This document shows, one piece after another, positions 24,480 through 35,814 of a stretch of 64,000 nt of DNA. The notes beneath the pieces were generated by a model, which saw only the letters and a program-made list of their open reading frames with translations, searched no databases and was not told the origin of the DNA. Every line of letters starts with the position of its first letter. The stretch's first letter is position 1. The position numbers and the translations under genes are program-made. The stretch is from Letharia columbiana (lineage: Eukaryota; Ascomycota; Lecanoromycetes; Lecanorales; Parmeliaceae), in the NCBI RefSeq assembly GCF_014066305.1, contig NW_023501036.1, positions 1,499,501 through 1,563,500 of the forward strand. The letters are read 5' to 3'.

Positions 24480-24803
24480 ATGCCGCCAAAGTCCCCGATC
24501 CTGGAATCAGTCGATAGTTGCCAGAATTCCGCAAGCTTCTGTAATGGTGGACAGGCTGTGTCGTCACAAAGTGCACAGAAGACTGACAGTAGCAACAAAA
24601 AAGCATTCGCGCCCCTCGCCCAGTCACATGTCTCGAGGCCCGACGCCAAGCCTGCCGGCGCATGCCAAGACCCCTGCGCCAAGAACAGGTACAGCCTTAC
24701 AGGAAACGTGGAAGAGGACGCTAGAATCGGATCGGCCACAGCCGCTTTACGCATCCTCGACAATTTCGACCTCCAATTCACCAAATTTTCTCGCTGCTCC
24801 TAA
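24480..24803 (+). CDS. Unassigned small ORF divergent from ORC2
   Basis: An ATG only 15 bp from the ORC2 start opens a 107-aa frame beginning MPPKSPILES. It is Ser/Ala/Gln-rich and ends GSATAALRILDNFDLQ before a short unrelated tail. An overlapping frame (24544-24843) is equally long. I do not recognise the product. The LRxLDxFDL ending faintly recalls the start of the conserved domain of DNA polymerase delta subunit 4, so this may be a truncated gene whose remainder was lost next to the accessory island. Part of it (about 24678-24753) recurs at 29776-29844. Low confidence that it is a functional gene. Confidence 0.22.
   Translation: MPPKSPILESVDSCQNSASFCNGGQAVSSQSAQKTDSSNKKAFAPLAQSHVSRPDAKPAGACQDPCAKNRYSLTGNVEEDARIGSATAALRILDNFDLQFTKFSRCS
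24678..24753 (+). repeat. Copy A of a sequence repeated across the accessory island
   Basis: From AGGAAACGTGGAAGAG onward about 55 bp match 29792-29846 with one single-base gap. The substitutions are nearly all transitions. The upstream GCCAAGA is also shared, with a length difference between. Confidence 0.7.
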
Positions 24804-25200
24804 CATTCCTGGGCTATCATACTATTTCATTTCTATCCCTTAAGCTATTATACATGTTGGCATAGCCATAATAAGGTCTAGGCGAAGCTGGGGCCTGTCC
24901 GGCAAGATATGAGAGATCGCTCTTAATCATCATGAACAAGAAGATAAACAGCACGTCTTAAATGTCTTGAGGAGTGACAACGCTTCTCATCTTTCGGCCG
25001 ACAACATTTCATTTTCTGTTTTTCCTCCGCCCCCGGAGGTGGTTATTGATAATAATATTGTCCATGAGATGAATTCAACAGTATCATGAGTGTCTGTGTT
25101 GCCCATAGATGGCTGTTGTATTCATTGGTGCGGGCTACCCATGAGTAATGCGCAACAGTAACGAATGACCCGAAGGACTAGAATGTTTTTGAATAAAGAG

Positions 25201-25218
25201 AAAAAAAAAAAAAAAAAA
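25201..25218 (+). repeat. Poly-A run
   Basis: Eighteen consecutive A residues follow AATAAAGAG. This resembles the 3' tail of a retroposed copy, but no element body was identified upstream. Confidence 0.6.
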
Positions 25219-25683
25219 GCAGTCACCTCGAGAAATATCGTAGTACGAGGATGCACCTTGTCTGGGGGGTACAGTGACCGTAGGGGATCAGCCGGGCAGC
25301 TATCGATCGACGTATTTCTTGAGGAGAAAGCTGCACTGGGGGAACAATTCCCGCAAGGGACTGGATTAAGGACGGAGAAATGTACCACGAGGACGCCGGA
25401 ACCATACCCTTTAGAGGGTACAAAGTAATTGGCCGGAAAATTCTTCTAGGAGTGTTGTCGCTCTATAAAAGCTCCTTAACGTACAGATCACAGTCTAATC
25501 AAAATGCGCTTCGAGGCTTGAAGACTTTGAATTTCGATAATTGTAGGCTTAACAAGCTAATCTTGTTACGGGCTCGCTTGGTAATCTATATACAACATAA
25601 TAATAATTTTCGGCTAAGATCTGGGTTCTATGGCGCAATGTAAGTTGGTAACATTTCCTCTTTCGACAGCACGCTAATTAAAA

Positions 25684-25745
25684 TTCTAGTGGTTAGCGCG
25701 TCGTGAGTAGAATTATCCTGAGTTCATTGTTCGAATCTGATCATC
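25684..25745 (+). repeat. tRNA-like segment, probable SINE remnant
   Basis: TAGTGGTTAGCGC (25687-25699) resembles a pol III A box and GTTCGAATC (25729-25737) is a good B box at about the right spacing. The flanks do not form a proper T stem or acceptor stem, so a functional tRNA is unlikely. A degenerate tRNA-derived SINE is the simplest reading. Confidence 0.4.
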
Positions 25746-26435
25746 GAGACAGTGACTGTTACTACAATAAATCAGGAGGGTGAGTACAACGTTTCTGAAT
25801 GGAATAATTGCACTATCCTAACATACGATTCTAGTTGTTAGTTCAATCCTAACTAGAACCGTTGAATTATTTTTTTCTTTTTTTTTTTGTCTTTCTCTTT
25901 CTTTTCCCCAAAAAGTCAACCTTTTTTGGCCTTTGACTGGTTTGCGACGCACTGTGATCTTGGCACGTCGCGACTAAAGAGGTAGCTCGCTGCTTAATCA
26001 AGGCCTGGGCTTATTACTCAAAAGAAATTTGGTGAAGCAGGAATCGACAATCCTTTACAGATGTACTGTTGAGAGAAGCCGTTACTGTCGGCTCATTATT
26101 CTATTGTTACTGTCGCATCGCGCGAAGGCTGGCATCATCGCACCACTTACAAGTACGTACTTTAGGCTTGGCATCGGAAGTTAGGTGATAAAGGGGTAAA
26201 GTGATTGGCGCGCCGAACGCTTCTAGCGCACTGGGAGGTACTTAAAAGGATGCTGTCTTCCCTCTCTCGCTGCGAGCAATCTTTCTCACTCGGAGCTCTT
26301 ACATCATTAGCCTCCTACAGGATCTGAAACTTTGCGGGAAAGTGCGTTCTGCTGAGGACAAAGCTTACGTCAGACTTCAAGCAATCATTCCTTTCAAAAA
26401 CAGGATGCCTAGTCAAGTGCATAAGTCCGTTAAAA

Positions 26436-29400
26436 ATGTTTTTTCATCCTGAAGACAAACCAAACAATTGCTGTCGCGGGTGCGGGACAATTGGGGTAAA
26501 TCGTCGAACTTGCACTCAATGTCGATGCACTTACTGCAAGTCTGATGAACACTCTTACATGGAATGCCCGAAAGTCAAGAGAAAGAACCAGTCAAGAACG
26601 TACAAGGCTACAGGCGTGCTAGCCGGAGAATCGCCGCTTGTAAAAAGCGAAAAGCATGCGCGTTACAATCAGGAATGCGGACAAGGCGATCGATCTCCCA
26701 AGCGCACGAGACTCGAAAGTAGTACCGATCTTATCATGGCGACATCTTCAAAGTTCACAACCACTGAAAGCTTTTCAGATGTGTTTCCAGACCTAAACGA
26801 CCTCTGCAAGCGAGTGATCGATGTACTGTGTTCTTCGGATGACAGACTGCTACAAGGCTATGGCAGTTTTATCGATCAAAAGTTTGTCAAGCATGAGCTT
26901 CCTGAAATCCTGTCGGAATGTATTGACGTCGTGATCCAAAATTTGCAGGGCAAGTCTTTGACCGTTGAAGCAATGCAAGAAGTCAAATGTCGGCAAAGCT
27001 TGCGAAAGTGTATGTTCAATGGTGCAGGAGGCTACCTGGATATCCTTACCGATGCTCGTGACTATGACTATCTTAAGTTCTACGTTGGTTAATCCGTCGA
27101 CGTAGCGGAATATGTTCGTCAACACAGTTTAAACCTCATCAGAGGAGAAGTGACCTATCTTCATTTTTTTTTTTTAGAGACCCTTGATTTACACCTCACA
27201 AGGGAAAATCGCGCCCTCCTATTCATTGAGTTGGCTATGGGTCTGGCGTTCCGATCTCTACCGAACAATATTTACAATCAATTCTCGAAAATTCCCATGC
27301 CACCTGAACGAAATCATATGCAATTAAATTTTCTTAGCCCCCTCGAGCAAGGGCATGAGCAATCTCAGCACGCAAGAAGACAGGCCCGTGGACCAATTGG
27401 AGTTTTCGTCGGACCCCGAAATTCGGACTTGGCCCAGATTCCGTCAAGATATTTTGAGCAGACAGCCTAAGACCAAGAAAGGATCTCCCACCTTCGAGGA
27501 GCTTAGGGAAAAGGTTTCTAGCGTTATACACAAAGCATTTCCCAAAATCTCGCCCACATCAATCCAGGATTCTGCATCAAAGATCACGCAAATCCAAGCT
27601 AAAACATTCAATATGGCTGCAGCACTCAAGAGGTCCTGCAAAGCGATTGGTGAAAATGCGACCTGGATGTCACACTAGACCAACCCAACGGGAGTCTCCA
27701 AGGATCGCTTGCAGTCATATATGGTATTTCGCGCAACTACGCTTACGATAACGGACAGCCACGTCAATGCACAAAGCAGTTCCCATTCGACCTGGAAAAA
27801 GTCGGGTTGACAGCAGAAAACTCGCTTGTCTGGCCGCTAGAATTTGGAACACTGAAGAACATTGATTCAAGCAGATTGGGATAATCAAGCTCGATATGCG
27901 ATAATCTTGATACTCTTTCCAGTGGACATGCTAAATGCTAGTTCCGCGAAGGTTGTCATAGTCAGTGGCAAGCACGCCCAGCGATTTATTTCCGACTACG
28001 CTGAAAGCCTAAATCTCTCACAGCCCCAGCAGATGCAGCTCCAAAGTCAAGAGATTACTTTTCGCACTGAGGAGCTCAATGGCATCATGCGAAGGATATA
28101 CATGAACGCTCTAGAATTAGAGACTGTGGTACAGGGATATGGGTGGGTCCAAAGGAAAAGCATGAGTGGTGCTCTTAAGCTCGCTTCTCTCTTCTTAGGC
28201 TCCATGAGTTTCATTCACAGGTTCTATGGAATTGCCAAAGCCAAAGATGGAGTCTTTGAAGCGATCATGAAGGCAAGGAAAGGCGAATTTTTTTCGTTGG
28301 ACTCACTGAGCGAGGCTGCTAGAGACTGGCTAGGCCGCAGGGGTTTCAAAACCACCGAGGACATTAATGACCTTGTAACAATCGGCGGCGGAACTCTAGG
28401 CCAACCACTGCACACTCTTTACTGCGTACTAAGATTCGTTTGCTCAAGAATTCCTCAAAATCAACCTCTTGCTACTTGGAAACGGCCCAATATTACGTTC
28501 GGAGATGGTCCACTTTTTTCAAAGCGCATGCAAGTGGCTATTGCGAATCTTTGGTATCGAAAGATAGGACAAGAGCAGGAGAAACTGCGTATTCAGATAC
28601 AACGTCGTCGTACTTTTACGCCGGCTCTAGTCGGAGCAAAGCCAACATAAGAGATTTTGGACGATATGGCGCTGCGTACAGTCACTAAGGAAAATAACGA
28701 AAAGGAGATGGGGGATCTTTCTTCTGATACAGAGATGGCTATGTACCTGGCCAAGTCTCAGAACGCTCGGATTGCACGTTCCAGCGAAATAACTTTCCCA
28801 GCAATAGAGACTCGGCTCGCTCAGGTCGGGACCCTTGTGCAAGATCAGCTCTTACGGAGGCAAGTTAAGGCGCTCAAAGCCAAGCGACCGGACAGATTGC
28901 ATCAAAACCTTGATGCTGTCGCTCATTTGAAAGCCTAAGGCCAGGCTTTCGAGACGATCTGCTCCCAATTCCCTGACTTCTCTGCTAACCAAGTGCGCCG
29001 TGCCAATGAATTCGGGAACAACATCGGGCGTCACAGGTAGTAAATGGAACCTCAAAGGTGAGGGCAGGGTCTCTGAAATGATACGGAGTGGACGCGTCTT
29101 GCAGACAGAAAGTCTCAATCTTCTAGGCCAAAAAGTGGTGTGGAACTTCGGCGCCGCTCATGCCCAGCGCGGGATCGAACTTGGCCAAGTCCACCGTGTT
29201 TGGATACAATTTTTGAAACCTGGAGAGGCTCACCCGACCTCCTGGTATCGAGTTGCCTCGCGACCTGACTTGCGTACTTTTATCTTTAGGGCTGCGAGAC
29301 TAGACGAAGATGTTCAGAGATCGATTTCTTTCTATGCAAAGGTTCAGGGATTCATGAAAACCGGAACTGAACACTCTCGTGAGGCATTGCGGATGAGAGA

Positions 29401-29458
29401 AGAAGCTTCGGCGAGCGGGATCGTGTGCGCTTTTAACAACATGCGACGTGATGGATGA
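26436..29458 (+). pseudogene. Frame-broken orphan locus with N-terminal zinc knuckle
   Basis: The first exon (26436-27087) opens with a Cys-rich module: CRGCGTIGVNRRTCTQC then CTYCKSDEHSYMEC, a C-x2-C-x4-H-x4-C zinc knuckle. A 90-nt intron (27088-27177, GTTAAT to TTTTTAG) joins in frame to an exon starting ETLDLHLTRENRALLFIELA. Beyond it, long open stretches continue in changing frames: about 27340-27660, 27660-27860, 27862-28938 (one TAA at 28648), 28941-29030 and 29000-29458. Adjacent pieces look like consecutive parts of one protein of over 900 residues. I recognise no domain besides the knuckle; no reverse transcriptase, integrase, polymerase or transposase motif is visible. CCHC knuckles occur in retroelement Gag and in RNA-binding proteins. 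Either a decaying gene or element, or an intact gene with several sequence indels. Confidence 0.45.
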
Positions 29459-30152
29459 GCTGGCAAAACATCAGCCCGGGCATTTCAGCTTGTGCAGGAA
29501 CGCAATAGATGCTGACTTCTCTCACAAAACATGCAATCGGTAGATAGAGTAGGCATCTTGAACCTAGCCACTCACCAGGCTTTCGTATATTCCTTGTATT
29601 TAGTTGATCAAGTACTGATTAAATACCTTGATGTTTTGATAGTCCTGATGTCCAGGGGTTTAAAACTGAATTTTTTGACTATTTCGTCAAGTGACGCGCC
29701 CTACTCTTACCTATTTAAGCGTTAATCTTAGCGCAGCCGCCTCGGTGAGTTCGGTAATTCACATAGATCTGCCAGAGCCAAGATCTCGTATAGGAAACGT
29801 GGAAGAGACGCTAGAACCGAATCGACCACAGCGGTCTTACACACCTTTCGGAGATGGTGGAGAATAGAGGATTGCAAACAATCTTCGAACCAAATGGAGG
29901 TGTGGTGGCTCGGGTGGTGCCTGGTACAGCATCACTACCTAAAGTACCTTACCTGCTTACCCAGAGTATTGCCCCACGGCTAGGCCTTTTCGGGCTCAAC
30001 TCAATAGCTTCACCGCTCTAGGGCTATTCAGCATCCCATCACGAGACCAAGACATTTCTTAACACTCTCCCCGCTCCACTGACCCTCGAACGACAAAACC
30101 TGATAGAGCCACGGCTTGCGTCTCAGACGCTCGTCTCCCATCAACAAGTAGT
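29459..30152. other. Right edge of the accessory island
   Basis: The left part is AT-rich with no gene. At 29776-29844 lies copy B of the sequence near 24.7 kb. Base composition returns to normal past about 29.9 kb, and the last 100 bases are presumably the promoter of the next gene. Confidence 0.5.
29776..29844 (+). repeat. Copy B of the sequence at 24678-24753
   Basis: The shared core begins AGGAAACGTGGAAGAG and continues through ACGCTAGAA and CCACAGC. It is in the same orientation as copy A and about 5.1 kb away, with mostly transition differences. Confidence 0.7.
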
Positions 30153-31195
30153 ATGCCCAGAACGGTCTGGAAGCAAACGGACCCGCGCCTCAAAGATGAC
30201 CCCCAGTGGAACAACCCCTCCTACCTCCGGGCCTGCGCCGAAGAAGCCCACTACGAGCCCCAACGCAACGCCTTCCACATCCCCCTCTACATCCACCCCG
30301 CTTCCCCCACCGACGCCGCCCGCCGCCTCGACTTCCGCGACCACTTCAACAGAAACGTGGCTCGGCGACTCGATCAGCTGAGCCCGGACGACGGCCGCGC
30401 TTTCTGCTGGAAGGACTGCGCTATCTACGGCAACGGCGGGCTGACGGGAAAGGACCATGTCGCACTGCTGGATGACGTTTACCGGGAGTGGTTCCCGCAC
30501 CGGGCGCAGGACAAGGATGTGAGTGAGGGCAGTTTCTTTGGGAAATTCATGCGCTTCACCCCCCGGTGGGGACATTGCAGGAGATCGTGCGCTTCCACGC
30601 GGCGCTGTGTGAGAAGTTGTGCGAGCTGGAGAAGGAGATACCGGACACGAAACCGGTCGATCCGTGTGAAGTCCGGCCTGGCCAGGCTCGGTCAGTGGCG
30701 GAGTATAAGCTGAGGGAGACGTTTTCGATGGCCTTCATCGTGCTGGATACTGGGTGGCAGGAGCGCGGTGTTCTGCTTGCCTGGAGGAGCGAGGATCTTG
30801 CGTCGAGATACAGTTGCGAGGAAGGTGGAGAAATAACTGGATACGATGGCAGCGATGGCGGTGACTTGGGCCAAACGTGTGTGTTCCGGTGCCCACTCAA
30901 GCGCGCGATGCAACTTATCGTCTCGACGGACCCGGAGAGGGCTAAGCGACGGGCAGAATACAACGAGATGTTGGAGGAGACACTTGGTGAAGACGATGGC
31001 GCGACGACGACGACGACCAGGAGTAGCCTTTCAACCGAGGCTGCTACTTCTCTCCGAGCAGTCTTCAATTCTAGATTTAATCCGTCGGCTGAGCTTCTAT
31101 CGAGGTCGCGTTTAGACCCCGATCCCAACTCCTCCGCGCTGAGCCTCTACATCCTTTGCGAATACAGCGAAATTCACTATTCGATACGAGAATAA
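30153..31195 (+). CDS. Hypothetical protein, 326 aa
   Basis: Exons 30153-30518 and 30581-31195 give 326 aa. The intron GTGAGT...TTGCAG joins AAGGAT to GAGATC, so HRAQDKD runs into EIVRFHAALCEKL. The protein is soluble and charged, without signal peptide or membrane segment. It has Trp/Cys-containing motifs in the N-terminal half (FCWKDCAIYGNG), a helical middle (CEKLCELEKEI) and a low-complexity acidic/Thr tail. I recognise no domain. Codon use is strongly GC-rich in exon 1, unlike the accessory island just upstream, so it is probably a real lineage-specific gene. It converges on the large secreted glycoprotein. Confidence 0.5.
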
Positions 31196-31524
31196 TGTAG
31201 AAGAGGCGTGCAAGTATATCCGCTAGTGGGTTTCAACCATCTCAAAACACCGCGCACAGCGATTCCGACACAAATGAAAGACGCTCTCCTCCGCACCCTC
31301 CTACGCCCAATGCAATCTCGGCGGGTTCCTCAAAATAAGTAGGTACATCAACGCCTTTAGGGAGTCGCAGTCCGTTATCAGCGTCAGCGAAAATAAGCGA
31401 TCTACCGTGTCATCTAATCTCAAATATTCCATCTTTAGAATCTTATTGGTGTTACAGTGTGTGACCGAACTCCGCATTTTACATTCACGGCTTCTCAATA
31501 TCACGATTAACGTTAGGATATAAT
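31196..31524. other. Convergent spacer
   Basis: This 329-bp stretch lies between two 3' ends, with AT-rich sequence in its right half. No gene was recognised. Confidence 0.5.
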
Positions 31525-34500
31525 TTACCCAAACGTAGCCCACATCGAATAGAATCTCGCATCACTACTCTGCACCGTCGTCGCACTTAGACTGATGATC
31601 CCCTTGCCCTTGAGCGCGACCTTATTGTCCGTCAAGAAATACTGGATCCCGTTGCCATTCGGGCTCCCCACCAGCGCCCAGAAAGGGTTGGTGTCCTGGT
31701 CCGTATCCTCGGGCGTCCACGTCTGAGTGGAACTGATATCTTTGCCGGCGAAGGCGTCGTCGAGGATAGATTTGGTATCCGCGTTGTCGATCTCGCGACG
31801 CCAGAAGGACTTGATGCCGGAGTAGTCTGCTTGCGACGGGTTCTCCGCCCAGGCTGGGTTCTGCGTCAGCACGGTCTTGGTCCACATCCACCAGGCGACC
31901 GAGGAGAACTGCCAGGGCACGGGCTGGCGGCCGTTGGGGAAGGCCGGGTTGTACATAGGATCGTTCGGGTCCGAGGGCAGCGCGCCGCGGCTATTGGCGT
32001 TGGCCAGGAATACCCCCTGGGTGGCGCTGATGGTGTTTGAGAAGTCGGCGAAGGGCCCGTCGGCCGCGTTCTTAGGGCCCGTTGCAGTGATAGCGTAGTA
32101 TTCCCGTCCGATGCCGTAGCCCTGGGCCTGTAGGACGGGCTGGATACCCCTTGCGGGGAGCGCAAATTTGACGGGCAGGGTAACGTCGAAGTCGTCGTCA
32201 AAGTTACATTGGTAGACTGCATCATCGCCCGTCTTGTCTTGCCAGGCTTGATAGTATCGAGCTCCGCTCGGCGCGTACTTGACCCATGCAGCGCCGTGGG
32301 GTGCGCGAGGATTCAGTGCTCGCACATCGAACAGTTGCTCGTCTACGGGTGATGGATCGTTGTCGGTTGTCGGCGAAGGATATCTGGCGACGTGGTTTTT
32401 CAGATCCCGCTTCGATTCGTCGTCCCGCTCAAGAAAAGGCTCGAGTCGTTCGGCAACGGCCCGTTTCTTACTGCTGGGACTGGGACAGTCGAATTTACAG
32501 TCCATTTGGCGGTTGGGAAGCGGGTCGTCACCGAAAATTAGGGCTCCAAAGAAGTCGTTCGCATCGCCGTTATCCCAGGCTCCAACAGAGCATTGGGAGG
32601 AGGTAGAATCCCACGATTGCGAACCAATAGCGAAATCGACTGGACCTTTCTCGAACAATGGCCGAGGCTGTAGACCAGGGGCCAGTCTCTTTCCAAGAGA
32701 TGCCCTGGTGAAGCGTCTGCTGTTGGAGAGGCCTGTCTGCGGAGTTACTTCCATTACGTATGGGAGCTTGCTGTCTACTCCAAATCCCTGAGCCCAGTTT
32801 AACTTGCTGGCGGCATAGCCAATGACGCTGCCCTTGGCATCGCTGATGTTGACGTCAATGACTACCTCAGGATCGCCTAGCTCCTGTCCGAGACCTTGCC
32901 AGATGTGGACATTGCACTTTCCGGTCGCGTACGGGGGGTGCTGGGGCAGCTGCCGACGATGATGGTGACAGTGGAGCAGCTGATGACGGCGGCGGCGGTA
33001 TTGCTGGGTTGTAGGAGCTTGTTGGCTGGATGGTGTAGTCACAGTTCAAGAGTCCCGAGGATATAGGACTGAGGGTGGGAGCTGGTGTGCCACCGCAGTT
33101 GCAGTAGGCTGACGTACCACTAGTTGAGACAACCGCTGCACAGCCAGGGATACCACCTTGGCCAGGTATATTCGTTGGCGCAGCGCTGGTACTGACTGGC
33201 TGGATGGTCGACGCTGGCAGCGAAGCATATGCACAATTTGCTGTAGTAGCGCCAGACGTAGCCGACAGCGTTGGGTAGGTTGAACTCGGTCCACAGTCGC
33301 ACCAACTTGTCGGGCTGTACCACGGAGCCCCATCTGCCATGCAAGTAGGGTTGGGCACAATCGACGTGAGTGGTGCACTCGAAGGGCTTGAAGAGCTAGC
33401 ACTGGTAGCTGTAGATCCACGGGAGGTTCCAGAGCTGCCGGTGGCTGATGAAGAGCCCAACGCACCACCAATGACACCGCCAGGGGCAGCTATACCCGCT
33501 GTGCCAAGGGGCTCGTAATCGGGAGAGTCATCTCCGTCAACCACGTTGCCCCAGCCTGTCGGTTTTGTGCAGGAGGCTCCGGTAGCGGTCGAATATTCGG
33601 TTGTGCCTGTAGCACCGCACCCGGTGACAGTAGAGTAGCATGTAGTAGAGCAAGATTGGGATGAGGCGCTGGTTGGCATTGAACAGATGACCGAGCAATC
33701 TGAAGCGATAGTGCTTGCACTGCAGGATGAAAAGGATGCTGAGGAGCTTGAGAATTGCGAGGTGATTGTACTTGAGGGGTCCGAACTCTTTTGGGACTGG
33801 GATTTGTTGTCGTCATCATCATCGGGATCGCTGGGTTTCTCGGGGCTGTTAGGGCTATTGGGGTCATTGGGGTTAGTAGCAGAGCCAGCACCACCGACAT
33901 CTCCTCCGCCAGGTGGTCCTGGCGGGCAGAAAGGCCAGATACAAGAGGGGCCGTGCAATCCCCAACCACCGGTGCCTCCATTCCACCTGTTCAGCATGAT
34001 CAGTCTCGGTCTCATAAATGTCTCGCAAGAGGGTTTTCCTGGAGAGTGTTGCTTACCAGACACCACCTGGCCCAACAATTATGATTGCTGCAGAGATTGT
34101 AAATTGGCTACCGTCTTGATTGGTTTGCGCAATCGGTGTTGTTACTGTCGTCGGTGCTGTTACAGTGCTTAGATCTGCAAAGGTGGCCTTTGACCAATAC
34201 TCTGTTACGCCTCCAGCGATAATGGTAGTCTCAGATAGGGCTGTATTACCGAAGGCGTCTGTTATTGAAGCCTGACCTGCATCAGCTGTGCCACTTGGGG
34301 AGGCACTTGCGGGGGTGGTGGTTGATGGATTAGGGCTTGAGGCAGTTGAGCTCGGCGCACTGCTAGATAGTGTGCTGCCGGGCGGCCTTATTGAAGGGGC
34401 ATTTGGGTTGAAGGGCAGCACTGTGGGCGGAGGGACTTCGGGAACTCCGGAAGGTAGACTGACGGGAATCCATCTGATGCCGCCCGGACCAATCAGTATT

Positions 34501-35449
34501 GTAACAGGGCTGCTTTGAGCATCCAAAGTTGTAGTAGTTATCGTTGACGCCAGGGATGCGTAGCCTGAGAGAGTAGTCGGCACAAATGTTTCGGTAAGGA
34601 CCGTCGAGCCAATTGTGGCGGTCACTACCGTTCCTCCTGGTGGCAATGGCACGCTGGACGGCGGAGGAGCTCCGGGCAAGAGTGATGGAGGCGCCACATT
34701 AGGGACTCCTGGGCTTTGGTTGAAGGGTGTCCAAGCCACCCCAGATGGACCAACTGTAATCGTGATAGGACTGCTTGATGCGCCAAGGATCGTGGTTGTT
34801 ATGGTGGTTGTGACTGTAGCAAACTGGGTGTAGGTGGTTGGCGCAAAGGTCTCGATTACCGTCTGCCCACTTATGGTGCTAGTGACCACAGTCGCCCCAA
34901 TTGGTAGAGATGAGGGAGGGTTTGAAGGAGCGGTCGTCGAAGGAACCGCGGAAGAAGGACCGGAACTAGGAGCACCTGGACCTGGAGCTACGATGGCCGC
35001 AGTGGGACAGTTGTTTGCAGACGGCTGGGTAGTATACGAATTACATCCAATTGTCGGTGTGTTGGACAAAGTCTGAGGGAGAAGAGGCACGTTGGTCCCT
35101 CCACAGTCTACCCCGAAAATTTAAAACATGCGTGAAAGAGATCAAAGGGGGCGACATACTGCAATAATCATAGCTGCATGCCGCACCTGGTCCTGCAATG
35201 ACATACGCACAGCCCTATTACCGTCAACAATAATCTCTCACCTTCAATATCGGCGTCAATACCGGAAGACCCCAGCACCCTGGTTTACATTGTTCAGCAT
35301 TGCTCTCCTTTGGCTTAAGTAGGCAAGAGAGTCTTACCAGGAACATTGGCAACGCTGGTGGGCCCGCAAGCGCCTGCACTCGGGACTTGGCCGTAGACGT
35401 AGGAAATGGTGCTCAACAGCACCGAAGAGACTAAAGTCAAATGCTGCAT
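31525..35449 (-). CDS. Very large secreted Ser/Thr/Pro-rich glycoprotein, frame-broken
   Basis: Model: exons 35449-35338, 35192-35160, 35107-34057 and 33986-31525, about 1218 aa if one base is removed from a C-run. The start MQHLTLVSSVLLSTISYVYG is a clear signal peptide. Then comes a short Cys module (CGPTSV, ACSYDYC, NCGGTNVP). At least three related ~90-residue modules follow: each has TVVT..I.....ETF.PTT, a Thr-rich strand and IGPGGIRW or VGPSGVAW. A second Ser/Thr/Pro region follows, with Cys clusters (CSVICSMP, CSTTCYSTVTGC). The C-terminal ~480 residues look globular (NVHIWQGLGQELGDPEVVID, SSVAWWMWTKTVLTQNPAWA), with Lys-Arg sites. The frame changes at six Cs (plus-strand G-run 32933-32938). 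No known domain was recognised; a cell-surface or matrix role is inferred from composition. Confidence 0.6.
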
Positions 35450-35814
35450 GCTGAAGACCAATTGGGGGAATAACGGATTGAAATATGACCAGATTCGATG
35501 CAGTAGATACTGCATTTATACAAAGTGAAAGAACCACTGCGGCGAAAAAATCCGCTACAAGAAAAATAAGATTGGCATGATGAATGAAGATTCAAAATGC
35601 ACTGAATGTCAGACCAACAGTGGACACGCAGTACCCGTTCAGTGGTAAAGCTCTCCGAATGTTGTGAAACATGGCACAGCATTGATTCTGAATCTGTGTC
35701 ACCGAAATGAGCCACATGGTGGACCAGAGACGTGAAAGTAGGTGCCGCCACGTCCGAAGCGAGCAGGGGCCTCGATATTAGACGTGTGACTGTGCGGTGT
35801 GATTCGGACGAGGG

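Larger units (their letters stand above)
24844..26435. other. AT-rich accessory spacer with repeat debris
   Basis: This region is clearly richer in A/T than the flanking genes and holds no credible ORF. It contains an 18-base poly-A run (25201-25218), a tRNA-like segment (25684-25745), a small inverted repeat TTCTAGTT/AACTAGAA (25829-25858), and a T-rich stretch (25869-25890). An ACTTAAAAGG TATA-like element near 26240 may serve the locus that follows. This looks like degraded mobile-element sequence. Confidence 0.5.

Noticed and set aside
24480..24803. DNA polymerase delta subunit 4
   Set aside because: Only a weak LRxLDxFDL resemblance at the end of the frame; the conserved domain that should follow is absent.
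25684..25745. Functional tRNA gene
   Set aside because: A and B boxes are present but the T stem and acceptor stem do not pair.
25201..29800. LTR retrotransposon
   Set aside because: No LTR pair, primer-binding site or polymerase region could be seen. The repeated ~70-bp segments at 24.7 and 29.8 kb are too short and diverged to serve as LTRs.
35242..35279. Extra 38-base exon in the large glycoprotein, reading SSGIDADIE in one frame
   Set aside because: Including it breaks the downstream frame by one base; joining 35338 directly to 35192 is in frame. It may be real if a G is missing from the G-run.
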